This document shows, piece by piece, positions 35,601 through 43,421 of a stretch of 64,000 bases of DNA. A program made the translations under genes and the position numbers. The notes under the pieces are model-generated. The model was not told the DNA's origin and ran no database searches. It saw only the letters and a program-made list of their open reading frames with translations. This DNA comes from Sphingobacterium sp. SYP-B4668 (lineage in GTDB: Bacteria > Bacteroidota > Bacteroidia > Sphingobacteriales > Sphingobacteriaceae): positions 2,666,001 to 2,730,000 of the forward strand of contig NZ_CP115483.1 in the NCBI RefSeq assembly GCF_027627455.1, written 5' to 3'. Numbering within the stretch: position 1 is the first letter of the stretch; each line of letters opens with the position of its first letter.

Positions 35601-35959
35601 TATTGGATGCATGGAGTGAGGATAATCCCGGCAGCATGATTCCGTCACAAGGAAAATCAGACGCTTCGAACTTTGAGTACGCTTCTTCCAGTTACTACAT
35701 CCAAGATGCGAGCTTCTTGAAGTTGAAAAACCTACAGATTGGCTATACGCTTCCTACCGAAAAAATCTTTCGGTCGACAAGTGGTGTTCGAAAATTACGG
35801 GTATATTTTGGCGTGACGAATCTATTTACTATCACCAACTATGAGGGGCTAGATCCAGAAATATCAGCTACTCCTTCAGACTATCCGGCGCTAGGTGTTG
35901 ACTTCGGGGTATATCCGCAGTCCCGCCAGTATATGCTTGGACTGAGTCTTGGGTTTTAA
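32681..35959 (+). CDS. SusC/RagA-family TonB-linked outer-membrane protein
   Basis: A 1092-residue TonB-dependent glycan or peptide porin. It has a long signal region (TFWMASLTVLAANPIFA), a carboxypeptidase-regulatory-like domain (IKGTVLDATTKSPLSGVTVKV, about residues 65-145), the TonB box and RagA signature EEVVVTGYGAQRKKDLTGSV, a plug (LQGRATGVQIV, IRGYSTINNNEPLYVIDGVP, SAASIYGARANNGVVIITTK) and a barrel ending in LGLSLGF. Length and motifs are complete. The SusD partner starts 36 bp downstream. No hydrolase or regulator lies next to the pair, so the substrate cannot be guessed. Confidence 0.95.
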   Translation: MTQSKHFNGRGRPSIHLSLKKTFWMASLTVLAANPIFAESIHVENLSFRTPKANMIGVQEITIKGTVLDATTKSPLSGVTVKVVGKSTATSTGGNGEFEIKTAANDMLEFSYIGYGKTSHTVTGPTSNLVVELLNEAGSLEEVVVTGYGAQRKKDLTGSVSVVDVNQLKSQPTASAVEALQGRATGVQIVADGAPGSTPQIKIRGYSTINNNEPLYVIDGVPFEGKLSWLNQNDIESMQVLKDASAASIYGARANNGVVIITTKSGKSGKAQINLDAYYGVQVPNRGRFPKMLTPQQVLDIENRVNGTNNTLPDYMVAGGKVGHDITPADVDLSKYKYNVKNKTDFYQITKTNKEGTDWFRELSQNAPTQSYQLSAAGGTDDAKYAMSAGYLGQKGTIIHTGFERFNIRANTSFSAFNNKLRFGENMQYSFTQGHGIGVNTNTAGDYIGEGSVLGFAYRIHNAIPVYDEMGNFAGSLGGEFGNGENPVAIAYRAKDNVNKNNFFFGNAFSEYDLIDGLTLRTNFGLKYENYNGISYRYPNPEFTEGNLSNSMSENFGFTTEWTWTNTLNYKKVFGEHSLNVLAGTEAIQNRYRQLSGSGRDLFTMSSLDYLYLDAANGQSSGSEGTVGSMFSLFGKVDYAFKDRYLLSATVRRDGSSNFGPANKYGVFPGVSAAWRVSEEDFLKENTWVSDLKLRAGYGVTGNQRIPSDQYRRRFKSAVNSSSYPINGTVVTGMWLSDYDNPNIKWEQVSALNLGVDFSILQGDIDGSFDWYDKRTTDMLYRLPLPAIAGGRANSPYVNVGEMQNKGIEFSLGYHYGHRQEKPFTLDLAANISRNINKIVSLSPSITQDNFGAFRSMETSILKAGEPFAAFYGYKVIGIYQSADDVANSPAYKDARAGGLKYADINNDGKIDGDDRTVIGSPHPDFIYSLNINATYKNFDLMLFFYGSKGNQNYEATRYFTDFGVFKGQKSVRVLDAWSEDNPGSMIPSQGKSDASNFEYASSSYYIQDASFLKLKNLQIGYTLPTEKIFRSTSGVRKLRVYFGVTNLFTITNYEGLDPEISATPSDYPALGVDFGVYPQSRQYMLGLSLGF

Positions 35960-35995
35960 ACTGTAGTAATGATTGGAAATTTAACAACAAAGAAG

Positions 35996-37696
35996 ATGAA
36001 CAAGAGAACGATATTAACGACTATATTAAGCGTATCCATCCTGATGGTATCTTCCTGTGGGAAAGACTTTTTGGAAAAGAACGCACAAGGCGAATTGACG
36101 GAGGGAGAAGTGTCCATGAGCGACGGGATCGAACAGGTACTATTGGGAGCCTACGGTATTATGAACGGGAATGTAAACGGCACATGGGGCAACTACTCAT
36201 CAGCTCCCAGCCAGTGGATATTTGGGGAGATGACCTCAGACAATGCCCATAAGGGATCCGAACCGACAGATCAGCCGAATATGAATGCACTGGAGACATA
36301 CTCCGCTAATGGGGTAAATGACAACCTAAGCACGATGTGGCAGGTGTACTATGAAGGTGTACTGCGAGCCAACAACGTCTTGAAACTCCTCGCAGTCGAT
36401 CAACAAGGTGAAAAGACCGTAGGTGCCGATCGTGCAAAGCAGATTGCCGGGGAAGCAAGGATGTTGCGTGCGCACTACTATTTCTATCTTTGGCGGGTAT
36501 TCAAAAACATCCCTTATGTGGATGAAAATACAAGTACAGAAGATGCCAAGACAATACCCAATAATACGGATGTGCTACCCAAGATTATAGACGACCTTAT
36601 TTTTGCGAAAGACAACCTGCCAATCGCTAAAATCAACGGGGAGAAAGGACGGATGGACCAAAACATCGCTAAAGCTTATCTGGGCAAAGTATACTTGTAT
36701 CAAAAGAAGTATCCGGAGGCGTTAGTGCTGTTGAAGGAGGTGATTGCGGGCAAAGATATCAAGGTCATGCCCTTTCAAAATAACTTTGACGTGCTGACCG
36801 AGGACGGACCGGAGGTGGTATTGGCTTCTAAACATGCTATCAACCCAGACCGGAGTGGAGACAATGCCAATGTCGGCGACATGCTGAGTGGACTGAATGG
36901 CAACAACCCTGTCGGCTGCTGTGGGTTTTTCCAGCCTACGATAGATCTGGTCAATGCTTATAAGGTAGATAACGCAGGGCTACCTATGCTAAACAATGAA
37001 TATCGGACTGATCCGTATAAATCGGATTTAGGAAGCGAAGACAGCTATACGTTGAACGTAAATCTTCGTTTCGATCCTCGCCTAGACTATACTGTGGGAA
37101 GAAGAGGGGTGCGCTATCTCGACTACGGGGTGATGCCAGGAAAAGGTTGGGTGCGCGACCAGGCATATGCGGGTCCATTCGTGGGCATTAAGACCATGAT
37201 CCCGCAGGAGCTCTTTGCCAGTTATGCCACAGCCGACACCTACCTGACGGCACTTGACGTCAACATAATCCGTCTGGCGGACGTGATATTAATGGCTGCT
37301 GAGTGTCATGTCGAGCTTAATCAGCTTCCGGAAGCCTTGGCCTTGGTCAATTCTATCCGGGAACGTGCCGCCAAGCTTCCTCCAAAACTCACTGGGGCAG
37401 GAGTGCCAGCAGCAGATTATGAAGTGAAACCGTACCCTGTGTTTCCAGACCAAGAATATGCTCGTAAAGCGGTGAGATTTGAAAGACGGCTGGAATTGGC
37501 GATGGAAGGTCACCGTTTCTTTGATTTGGTACGTTGGGGGGTAGCTAAGCAAGTAATCGAAAGCTACTCGACATTTGAAGGTAGCTTGCTGCCATCTTAT
37601 AAAGGACTGGTGTTTAAACCTACAAACGAATACTTCCCAATCCCGCAGGATGAAATCGATAAGAGCGGTGGTACATTGAAGCAGAATGATTTGTAG
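35996..37696 (+). CDS. SusD/RagB-family surface lipoprotein
   Basis: The ligand-binding partner of the preceding SusC. ATG 35996 gives MNKRTILTTILSVSILMVSSCG, a classical lipoprotein signal with the lipid-bearing Cys at residue 21; an ATG at 35969 adds nine residues and is less likely. Family blocks are RMLRAHYYFYLWRVFKNIPYVDE (TPR-like core), RLADVILMAAECHVEL and ARKAVRFERRLELAMEGHRFFDLVRWG near the C-terminus. The length of 566 residues is normal. A terminator follows within 60 bp. Confidence 0.94.
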   Translation: MNKRTILTTILSVSILMVSSCGKDFLEKNAQGELTEGEVSMSDGIEQVLLGAYGIMNGNVNGTWGNYSSAPSQWIFGEMTSDNAHKGSEPTDQPNMNALETYSANGVNDNLSTMWQVYYEGVLRANNVLKLLAVDQQGEKTVGADRAKQIAGEARMLRAHYYFYLWRVFKNIPYVDENTSTEDAKTIPNNTDVLPKIIDDLIFAKDNLPIAKINGEKGRMDQNIAKAYLGKVYLYQKKYPEALVLLKEVIAGKDIKVMPFQNNFDVLTEDGPEVVLASKHAINPDRSGDNANVGDMLSGLNGNNPVGCCGFFQPTIDLVNAYKVDNAGLPMLNNEYRTDPYKSDLGSEDSYTLNVNLRFDPRLDYTVGRRGVRYLDYGVMPGKGWVRDQAYAGPFVGIKTMIPQELFASYATADTYLTALDVNIIRLADVILMAAECHVELNQLPEALALVNSIRERAAKLPPKLTGAGVPAADYEVKPYPVFPDQEYARKAVRFERRLELAMEGHRFFDLVRWGVAKQVIESYSTFEGSLLPSYKGLVFKPTNEYFPIPQDEIDKSGGTLKQNDL

Positions 37697-37720
37697 ACAA
37701 TATAATTAAACAAAATGATC

Positions 37721-37752
37721 AAGGGTCGCTATACTATGGCGACCCTTTTTTG
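37721..37752 (+). terminator. Terminator of the susCD operon
   Basis: AAGGGTCGC (37721-37729) pairs with GCGACCCTT (37739-37747), followed by a run of T residues. Confidence 0.85.
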
Positions 37753-37854
37753 TGGCAACTAGCCGCGCAATGCTTGCTGGTGCCCGTTATAATAGGAGAG
37801 TTGCCCAGCAAGTAAGCGAGGGAGGTTTCATTAAATTTTTGTATGTTTATTGCA

Positions 37855-39168
37855 ATGAAAAAGCGTACCCTATCTTTTCTAACACTGATAATTCTTTTTA
37901 TACCGACCCTAAAAGCACAGATAGATGTTGATTTACGTGCTAAATTTGAGCATGCTGAGGATTTAAAACACCACTTTTATGGGTTCTCACTTTATGATGC
38001 CGATAGTGGACGATTTATCTTTGGAATCAACGAAGAAAAGCACCTGATGCCGGCATCCAATACCAAAATCTTTACTGTATTGGCCGCACTCCATATATTA
38101 TCGGATTCCATTCCAGGCCTACAGTATGTAGAACGCGGCGATTCGCTTATCTTTTGGGGGACTGGTGATCCGACATTCCTACACAATAGATTGGATAGCC
38201 ACAAGGTATATGATTTTTTAAAACGATCGGGCAAGCACCTATACTATGTACCTACCCAGCCAAAAGAGCCTTTCTACAGGAACGGTTGGGCGATGGAAGA
38301 CTATGATGAATATTATCAACCCGAATTGAGTAGCTTCCCGATATATGGGAATGTAGCTACTTTTCGTGCTCCGCAGAGCGGGTCGCTATCGGTGGTGCCT
38401 GCTTTATTTCAAGAGCTGATCCATGTACGTGAGCAAAGCAGCAATAGGGCAAATTTCGCGCTGTCTCGAAAATTTGACACAAACGTATTCGAGATGTCGT
38501 CAATAAATGTGAAAAGAGGGTATGTCAACGAAAAGCCATTTAAATATTCTGATAGTCTATTTTTACAGCTCTTAGTGGATACGCTTAAGAAAGAAGTCAA
38601 GATGATTGACTATGAAAAACCTTCGGATACTCATATCTTATATTCGAATAGCCGAAATGAGATGCTCAGGGAGATGATGTTGCCAAGTGATAACTTTATG
38701 GCCGAGCAGTTTCAGATGATGTGCTCGTTTGTTAAATATGGTGAGTTTGATACCCGAAGGATTAGAAGTGATATGCAACAGGAGTACTATACTCACTTTA
38801 CGGATAAAATAGATCTCCAAGATGGGAGTGGGCTATCTATCTATAACCTCGTCACACCTCGAAGCGTAGTCGAACTCTTAGCCTTACTGCAATCAAAGGT
38901 CGCGGATGAGGCTGTGCTCCATCGCCTCTTCCCGGCAGGAGGAGTGGATGGCACAATCAAATCAGCCTATCAACTAGATCAAGGCCAGCCATTTGTGTGG
39001 GCCAAGACGGGTACGCTAAACTCGGCCTATTGTCAAAGCGGATATATCCTCACGCGCAACGGACGTCGTCTGATATTCTCCTTCTTGAATAACAATTTTG
39101 TAACGGCACCTCGTACCATACGTAAGGAAATGGTCGCTATTATCACCCATATACGACAGAATTATTAA
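37855..39168 (+). CDS. D-alanyl-D-alanine carboxypeptidase, PBP4/S13 type
   Basis: A periplasmic penicillin-binding protein that trims or cleaves peptidoglycan peptides. A signal peptide (TLSFLTLIILFIPTLKA) precedes the serine-hydrolase motifs: PASNTKIFT with Ser68 and Lys71 as the SxxK pair, the second motif within DGSGLSIYNLVTPRS, and KTGTLNSAYCQSGYI as the KTG box. At 437 residues it is a somewhat short S13 enzyme; the region between the first two motifs is smaller than in E. coli DacB. I start at ATG 37855 because it begins the charged n-region of the signal peptide. Next gene is 58 bp downstream. Confidence 0.88.
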   Translation: MKKRTLSFLTLIILFIPTLKAQIDVDLRAKFEHAEDLKHHFYGFSLYDADSGRFIFGINEEKHLMPASNTKIFTVLAALHILSDSIPGLQYVERGDSLIFWGTGDPTFLHNRLDSHKVYDFLKRSGKHLYYVPTQPKEPFYRNGWAMEDYDEYYQPELSSFPIYGNVATFRAPQSGSLSVVPALFQELIHVREQSSNRANFALSRKFDTNVFEMSSINVKRGYVNEKPFKYSDSLFLQLLVDTLKKEVKMIDYEKPSDTHILYSNSRNEMLREMMLPSDNFMAEQFQMMCSFVKYGEFDTRRIRSDMQQEYYTHFTDKIDLQDGSGLSIYNLVTPRSVVELLALLQSKVADEAVLHRLFPAGGVDGTIKSAYQLDQGQPFVWAKTGTLNSAYCQSGYILTRNGRRLIFSFLNNNFVTAPRTIRKEMVAIITHIRQNY

Positions 39169-39226
39169 GTAGGGTAAGACCATTATTTGGATAATCCTTG
39201 TATATTCGAACGTTTAAAAAAGCTTT

Positions 39227-40525
39227 ATGGCAACTGTTGAGAAAAACAACAAAAAATTGATAAGAGCTTGGTCTATGTATGACTGGGCAAACTCGGCTTA
39301 CAACTTGGTCATCACGTCCACCATCTTTCCGGTATACTACACCACTATCACTCATACTGAAGCCCATGGGGATACCGTGACGTTCTTCGGGATAGAAGTG
39401 GTCAATACGGCTCTTTCTAATTTTGCGTTGGCATTTGCGTACCTTTTTATGGCGCTATCCTTGCCTTTCATCACTTCGTATGCGGACGCCACAGGACGTA
39501 AAAAGATGTTGATGAAATTGTTTACATATATTGGTGGTGCGGCCTGCATGGGTTTGTATTTTTTCAAGTTGGAAACACTGGAAATGAGCATTATTTTCTT
39601 TGCGCTTGCAGCAATGGGGTATATAGGCGGGGTGGCTTTCAACAACTCTTATCTTCCAGTAATAGCCACGGTAGATCAACAGGACAGCGTGAGTGCACAA
39701 GGCTTTGCCTATGGGTATGTAGGCTGCGTGTTGCTTCAAATTATATGTTTTGTATTTGTACTGAAACCGGAATGGTTTGGCATTACGGACTTATCGTTTC
39801 CAGCTCGGCTTTCTTTCTTCTTAGTGGGGCTGTGGTGGGTATCATTCGCGCAAATTCCATTCCGAGCACTGCCTGGTAACCAGGCTGTAGCGGTAGAGAA
39901 GGGACAGCCGATGTTGACCAAAGTTAGGGAAGAATTTGAAAAAGTATGGCATCGAATCAAAGAAATACAAGGCATCAAAAGATTCTTGCCTGCTTATTTC
40001 TTTTATGCGATAGGGGTGCAAACGGTCATGATCGTAGCCGCTGCCTTTGGAGAGAAGGTACTGCACTTGGGCGCGCCTAAGTTAATTGGTACGATTCTGC
40101 TGATCCAATTGGTGGCAATAGCAGGTGCTTATATCATGTCTGCACTGGCGAAGAAGGTCGGTAATATCCTGATTCTGATGTTTGTGGTGTTGGTTTGGAT
40201 TGCTATTTGTATTGGCGCTTATTACCTGCAGAGTGAAATTCAATTTTACATTATAGCCGTGTTGGTAGGGGTGGTGATGGGTGGTATACAGTCTCTTTCT
40301 CGATCCACCTATTCGAAACTCTTACCCCAAGATATCGAAGATACCACAGCCTTTTTCAGCTTCTATGATGTCACTGAGAAATTGGCAATCGTGGTGGGGC
40401 TATTCTCTTTTGCACTGATTGAACAGATTACCCATAATATTAGATATTCGGCATTATTCCTATCTTTATTTTTTGTAATTGGATTTTTACTGCTTTTTAG
40501 GGTATTAAAGTTCAACAAAGCTTAA
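39227..40525 (+). CDS. MFS transporter, UMF1 (Atg22-like) type
   Basis: A 432-residue, 12-helix inner-membrane transporter. The N-terminus AWSMYDWANSAYNLVITSTIFPVYY is the hallmark of the UMF1/Atg22-like branch of the major facilitator superfamily, followed by PFITSYADATGRKKMLM in the first cytoplasmic loop and GGIQSLSRSTYSKLLPQD later. Yeast Atg22 exports amino acids from the vacuole; bacterial members have no assigned substrate. Nothing in the neighbourhood points to one. Confidence 0.85.
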   Translation: MATVEKNNKKLIRAWSMYDWANSAYNLVITSTIFPVYYTTITHTEAHGDTVTFFGIEVVNTALSNFALAFAYLFMALSLPFITSYADATGRKKMLMKLFTYIGGAACMGLYFFKLETLEMSIIFFALAAMGYIGGVAFNNSYLPVIATVDQQDSVSAQGFAYGYVGCVLLQIICFVFVLKPEWFGITDLSFPARLSFFLVGLWWVSFAQIPFRALPGNQAVAVEKGQPMLTKVREEFEKVWHRIKEIQGIKRFLPAYFFYAIGVQTVMIVAAAFGEKVLHLGAPKLIGTILLIQLVAIAGAYIMSALAKKVGNILILMFVVLVWIAICIGAYYLQSEIQFYIIAVLVGVVMGGIQSLSRSTYSKLLPQDIEDTTAFFSFYDVTEKLAIVVGLFSFALIEQITHNIRYSALFLSLFFVIGFLLLFRVLKFNKA

Positions 40526-40648
40526 TTTAGTTTTTTTGAAAGATATAGCGTTTAAATATCCATGTAGCGGAGGTTACATAAACGCGAATAGTATAGTTTA
40601 GAGCCACCAACCGGTGGAGGAGACCGTTAAAAGAGAGATAATATACAT

Positions 40649-41377
40649 ATGAAAGTAGAGCTGTTTGTACCTTGTTTTATAGATCAGATGTATCCTGAAA
40701 CAGCTTTCAATACCATCAAAATATTGGAAAGAGTGGGTTGTGAGGTGATATACAATCCAGAGCAGACTTGCTGTGGGCAGCCTGCTTACAATGCAGGGTT
40801 TTGGGATGAAGCAAAGGTCGTAGGGGAAAAATTTTTAAATGATTTTTCGGAAGAGCATTATATTGTGGCGCCGTCGGCATCTTGTGTGGGAATGATCAAG
40901 AATGGGTATAATGATTTGTTTACAAATTCGGTAGAGCATAATCGCTGTCGTGGGATACAACGCAATATGTATGAATTAAGTGATTTTTTGGTGGAAGTAG
41001 TCAAAAGAGATTACTTTGGCGCCGAATTGGTGGGTACAGCAGTCTATCATGATTCATGCTCGGCATTGCGTGAATGTAAAATCAAGGATCAACCGAGGCA
41101 GTTATTGGCAAATGTGGGGGGACTGGAATTGGTTGAAATGAAAGATCAAGAAACCTGTTGTGGGTTTGGAGGCACCTTTGCCGTCAAATTCGAAGGCATC
41201 TCGTCGGCCATGGCTGAGCAAAAGGTGCAGCATGCATTAGACGTAAAGGCCGATTACATCATATCCACAGATGCTTCGTGCCTCTTGCAATTGAAAGCCT
41301 ATATCGATAAACATCAACTGCCAATAAGGACGTTACACTTGGTTGATGTATTGACCTCGGGCTGGGCTAACATATAG
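40649..41377 (+). CDS. (Fe-S)-binding protein, LutA/YkgE family
   Basis: A 242-residue cytoplasmic protein with two cysteine-rich CCG domains: NPEQTCCGQPAYNAGFW (about residues 37-53) and KDQETCCGFGGTFAVKF (about 165-181), with extra conserved Cys in YHDSCSALRECKI. These bind an iron-sulfur cluster and act with LutB and LutC in L-lactate oxidation. LutB and LutC are not in the window, so the substrate and even the lactate role remain open. Transcription seems independent: a 123-bp gap precedes and a terminator follows. Confidence 0.82.
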   Translation: MKVELFVPCFIDQMYPETAFNTIKILERVGCEVIYNPEQTCCGQPAYNAGFWDEAKVVGEKFLNDFSEEHYIVAPSASCVGMIKNGYNDLFTNSVEHNRCRGIQRNMYELSDFLVEVVKRDYFGAELVGTAVYHDSCSALRECKIKDQPRQLLANVGGLELVEMKDQETCCGFGGTFAVKFEGISSAMAEQKVQHALDVKADYIISTDASCLLQLKAYIDKHQLPIRTLHLVDVLTSGWANI

Positions 41378-41382
41378 GTCAA

Positions 41383-41432
41383 CAAAAGGCTGATTAGGTT
41401 AATATTATTGATAATCGAGCCTTTGTTTTTGA
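41383..41432 (+). terminator. Imperfect terminator hairpin after the LutA-like gene
   Basis: CAAAAGGCTGATTA pairs with TAATCGAGCCTTTG (one bulged base) around an AT-rich loop, followed by TTTTTG. Confidence 0.6.
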
Positions 41433-41478
41433 ATAAATTACAGTATTTTTATATAATAAGCATTTTATTTAGACAATT

Positions 41479-42357
41479 ATGAATTCTAGAAGAGATTTTC
41501 TCAAAAACTTAGGCCTGGCAACAGCTGGCCTTGCACTAACTCCTAGTTTGGATGTGTTTGCAGCCAAGAAGCCATGGTTTGAAATTTCATTGGCTGAATG
41601 GTCTTTGCACCGCACTCTTTTCAAAGGAGATCTTAAGAATATAGACTTTCCTGAGTTTGCAGCAACTAAATTTGATATCCGTGCCGTAGAGTATGTCAAT
41701 CAATTCTTCAAAGACAAAGCTAAGGACATGACTTATTTGAAGGATCTAAAGCAAAGAGCAAAAGATAACGGTGTGCGTAATGTCTTGATCATGGTAGATG
41801 GAGAAGGTAATCTCGGGGATGAAGACGCAACGAAACGTAAACAAGCTGTCGAAAATCATTACCAATGGGTGGACGCTGCTGCATTTTTAGGTTGTCACGC
41901 TATCCGTGTAAATGCTGCTGGAAAAGGTACACCTGAAGAGGTAAAGGGACGTGTTGTGGAAAGCTTGAGTACATTGGCAGATTATGGAAAGAAATCAAAA
42001 ATAGCTGTTATTGTAGAGAATCATGGTGGTATCTCTTCCCATGGTGATTGGCTAGCCGATCTATTGAAGCAAGTGGGTAAGAAAAACTGCGGCAGTCTAC
42101 CTGACTTGGGTAACTTCTACGAGTACGATCGCTATCAAGGTGTCACCGATTTGATGCCTTATGCACATGGTGTGAGTGCAAAAAGCCACAGCTTTGATGA
42201 GCAAGGTAATGAGACTCAGATAGACTACGCACGCATGATGAAGATTGTTAAAGATGCAAAATTCAAAGGTTTTGTGGGTATCGAATATGAGGGGGACAAA
42301 CACAGCGAAATCGAAGGAATTACATTGACTAAAAAATTATTGCAAAAATTTCAATAA
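41479..42357 (+). CDS. Tat-exported sugar phosphate isomerase/epimerase-like protein
   Basis: A 292-residue AP-endonuclease-2/xylose-isomerase-like TIM barrel. The N-terminus MNSRRDFLKNLGLATAGLAL is a twin-arginine signal, so the folded protein is exported, probably with a metal bound. Candidate metal ligands of the barrel are the conserved acidic and His residues in IAVIVENHGGISS, GSLPDLGNF, AHGVSAKSHSFD and FVGIEYEGD. Such exported isomerase-like proteins are frequent in Bacteroidota and often act in sugar or inositol use, but no substrate is shown here. The next gene starts 32 bp downstream and is probably co-transcribed. Confidence 0.82.
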   Translation: MNSRRDFLKNLGLATAGLALTPSLDVFAAKKPWFEISLAEWSLHRTLFKGDLKNIDFPEFAATKFDIRAVEYVNQFFKDKAKDMTYLKDLKQRAKDNGVRNVLIMVDGEGNLGDEDATKRKQAVENHYQWVDAAAFLGCHAIRVNAAGKGTPEEVKGRVVESLSTLADYGKKSKIAVIVENHGGISSHGDWLADLLKQVGKKNCGSLPDLGNFYEYDRYQGVTDLMPYAHGVSAKSHSFDEQGNETQIDYARMMKIVKDAKFKGFVGIEYEGDKHSEIEGITLTKKLLQKFQ

Positions 42358-42389
42358 GCGCTAGCTATTAAGTCCTTAATATAGATAAT

Positions 42390-43274
42390 ATGAAGATTTG
42401 GTGTAGGTCTATCTGTTTGGGATGTCTGCTATCGATCATGCTGCCAGGATATGGACAAATGACCATGGCGAGTATGAAAGTTTGGGAGGATTCGTTGCTT
42501 AATATCGGTCAACAGGTCTTTCAAAACCAAGCAGAACCCGAACGGATAGACGCCAACTTCAGATTTGTGAAGACGCTAGTCTCTGCATTGAAAGAAAATA
42601 AGTCGTTTGACTATCCCTTTGAACGACTAAAAATGATTTCGATCCTCAATTCTCCGGATCAAAAATTTAGGATATTCTCTTGGAATGTACCACTCAATGA
42701 TGGCTCGTACTTGTACTACGGAAGCATTCAATTGCAAACGCCTAATGGAGAATTGAATCTGATCCCTTTGCTAGACAAAACATTTGAGATCAAAAATCCG
42801 CAAACCGATATTGTCTCGGGTCAAAATTGGTATGGTGCTCAATATTATGCTATCATCCCCAATGGCAACCACTATATACTCCTGGGGTGGAAAGGACACA
42901 ACCGGCTCTTTAGCCAGAAGGTAATCGACGTACTGACCCTGAAAGGTAAGGAGGCCACTTTCGGCTTAGCCTATTTTTCTAATGAACCCAAGGTGGTACG
43001 CAAGATATTCAACTACACCCGGGAAGCCACTATGCTGTTGCAATATGAAGCCAACCACAAGCGTATCGTATTTGACCATTTAGTCCCAGCAGATAAAAGT
43101 CTGGTCGGCAAGTATCAATATTATGGACCTGACTTGAGCTACGACGCTTATGAGGTAGCTCCAGGGAAGTTATTTTTCAAATCAAATATCGACTATGTGA
43201 ATCCTGTAAACGGACGTGAAGCCGAGTATTTGGACCCTGCACGTAAAAAGGCGGAAAAGAGAAGTGGCTTTTAG
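42390..43274 (+). CDS. Secreted protein of unknown function
   Basis: A 294-residue protein with a signal peptide (SICLGCLLSIMLPGYG). I do not recognise a named domain. The mature part has a helical start (MKVWEDSLLNIGQQVFQNQAEPERIDANFRF), then a beta-rich body with repeated aromatic/Gly patterns such as FRIFSWNVPLNDGSYLYYGSI, NWYGAQYYAIIPNGNHYILLGW and VFDHLVPADKSLVGKYQYYG. It ends in a basic, Lys/Arg/Glu-rich tail (PARKKAEKRSGF). Position 32 bp after the Tat-exported isomerase-like gene suggests a shared periplasmic role. Confidence 0.75.
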   Translation: MKIWCRSICLGCLLSIMLPGYGQMTMASMKVWEDSLLNIGQQVFQNQAEPERIDANFRFVKTLVSALKENKSFDYPFERLKMISILNSPDQKFRIFSWNVPLNDGSYLYYGSIQLQTPNGELNLIPLLDKTFEIKNPQTDIVSGQNWYGAQYYAIIPNGNHYILLGWKGHNRLFSQKVIDVLTLKGKEATFGLAYFSNEPKVVRKIFNYTREATMLLQYEANHKRIVFDHLVPADKSLVGKYQYYGPDLSYDAYEVAPGKLFFKSNIDYVNPVNGREAEYLDPARKKAEKRSGF

Positions 43275-43421
43275 TGTCCTTGAAATAAAAATATTTCTTT
43301 TATAATCCTTAATCAATTCAAAAAGTTTGTTTTCTTTGTAGCATTGTTTGTTAAAACAACTATTGAATGATTCCGGTTTAAGGAAAATATTGAACCATGT
43401 TAAATCTATTAAATATCATAT

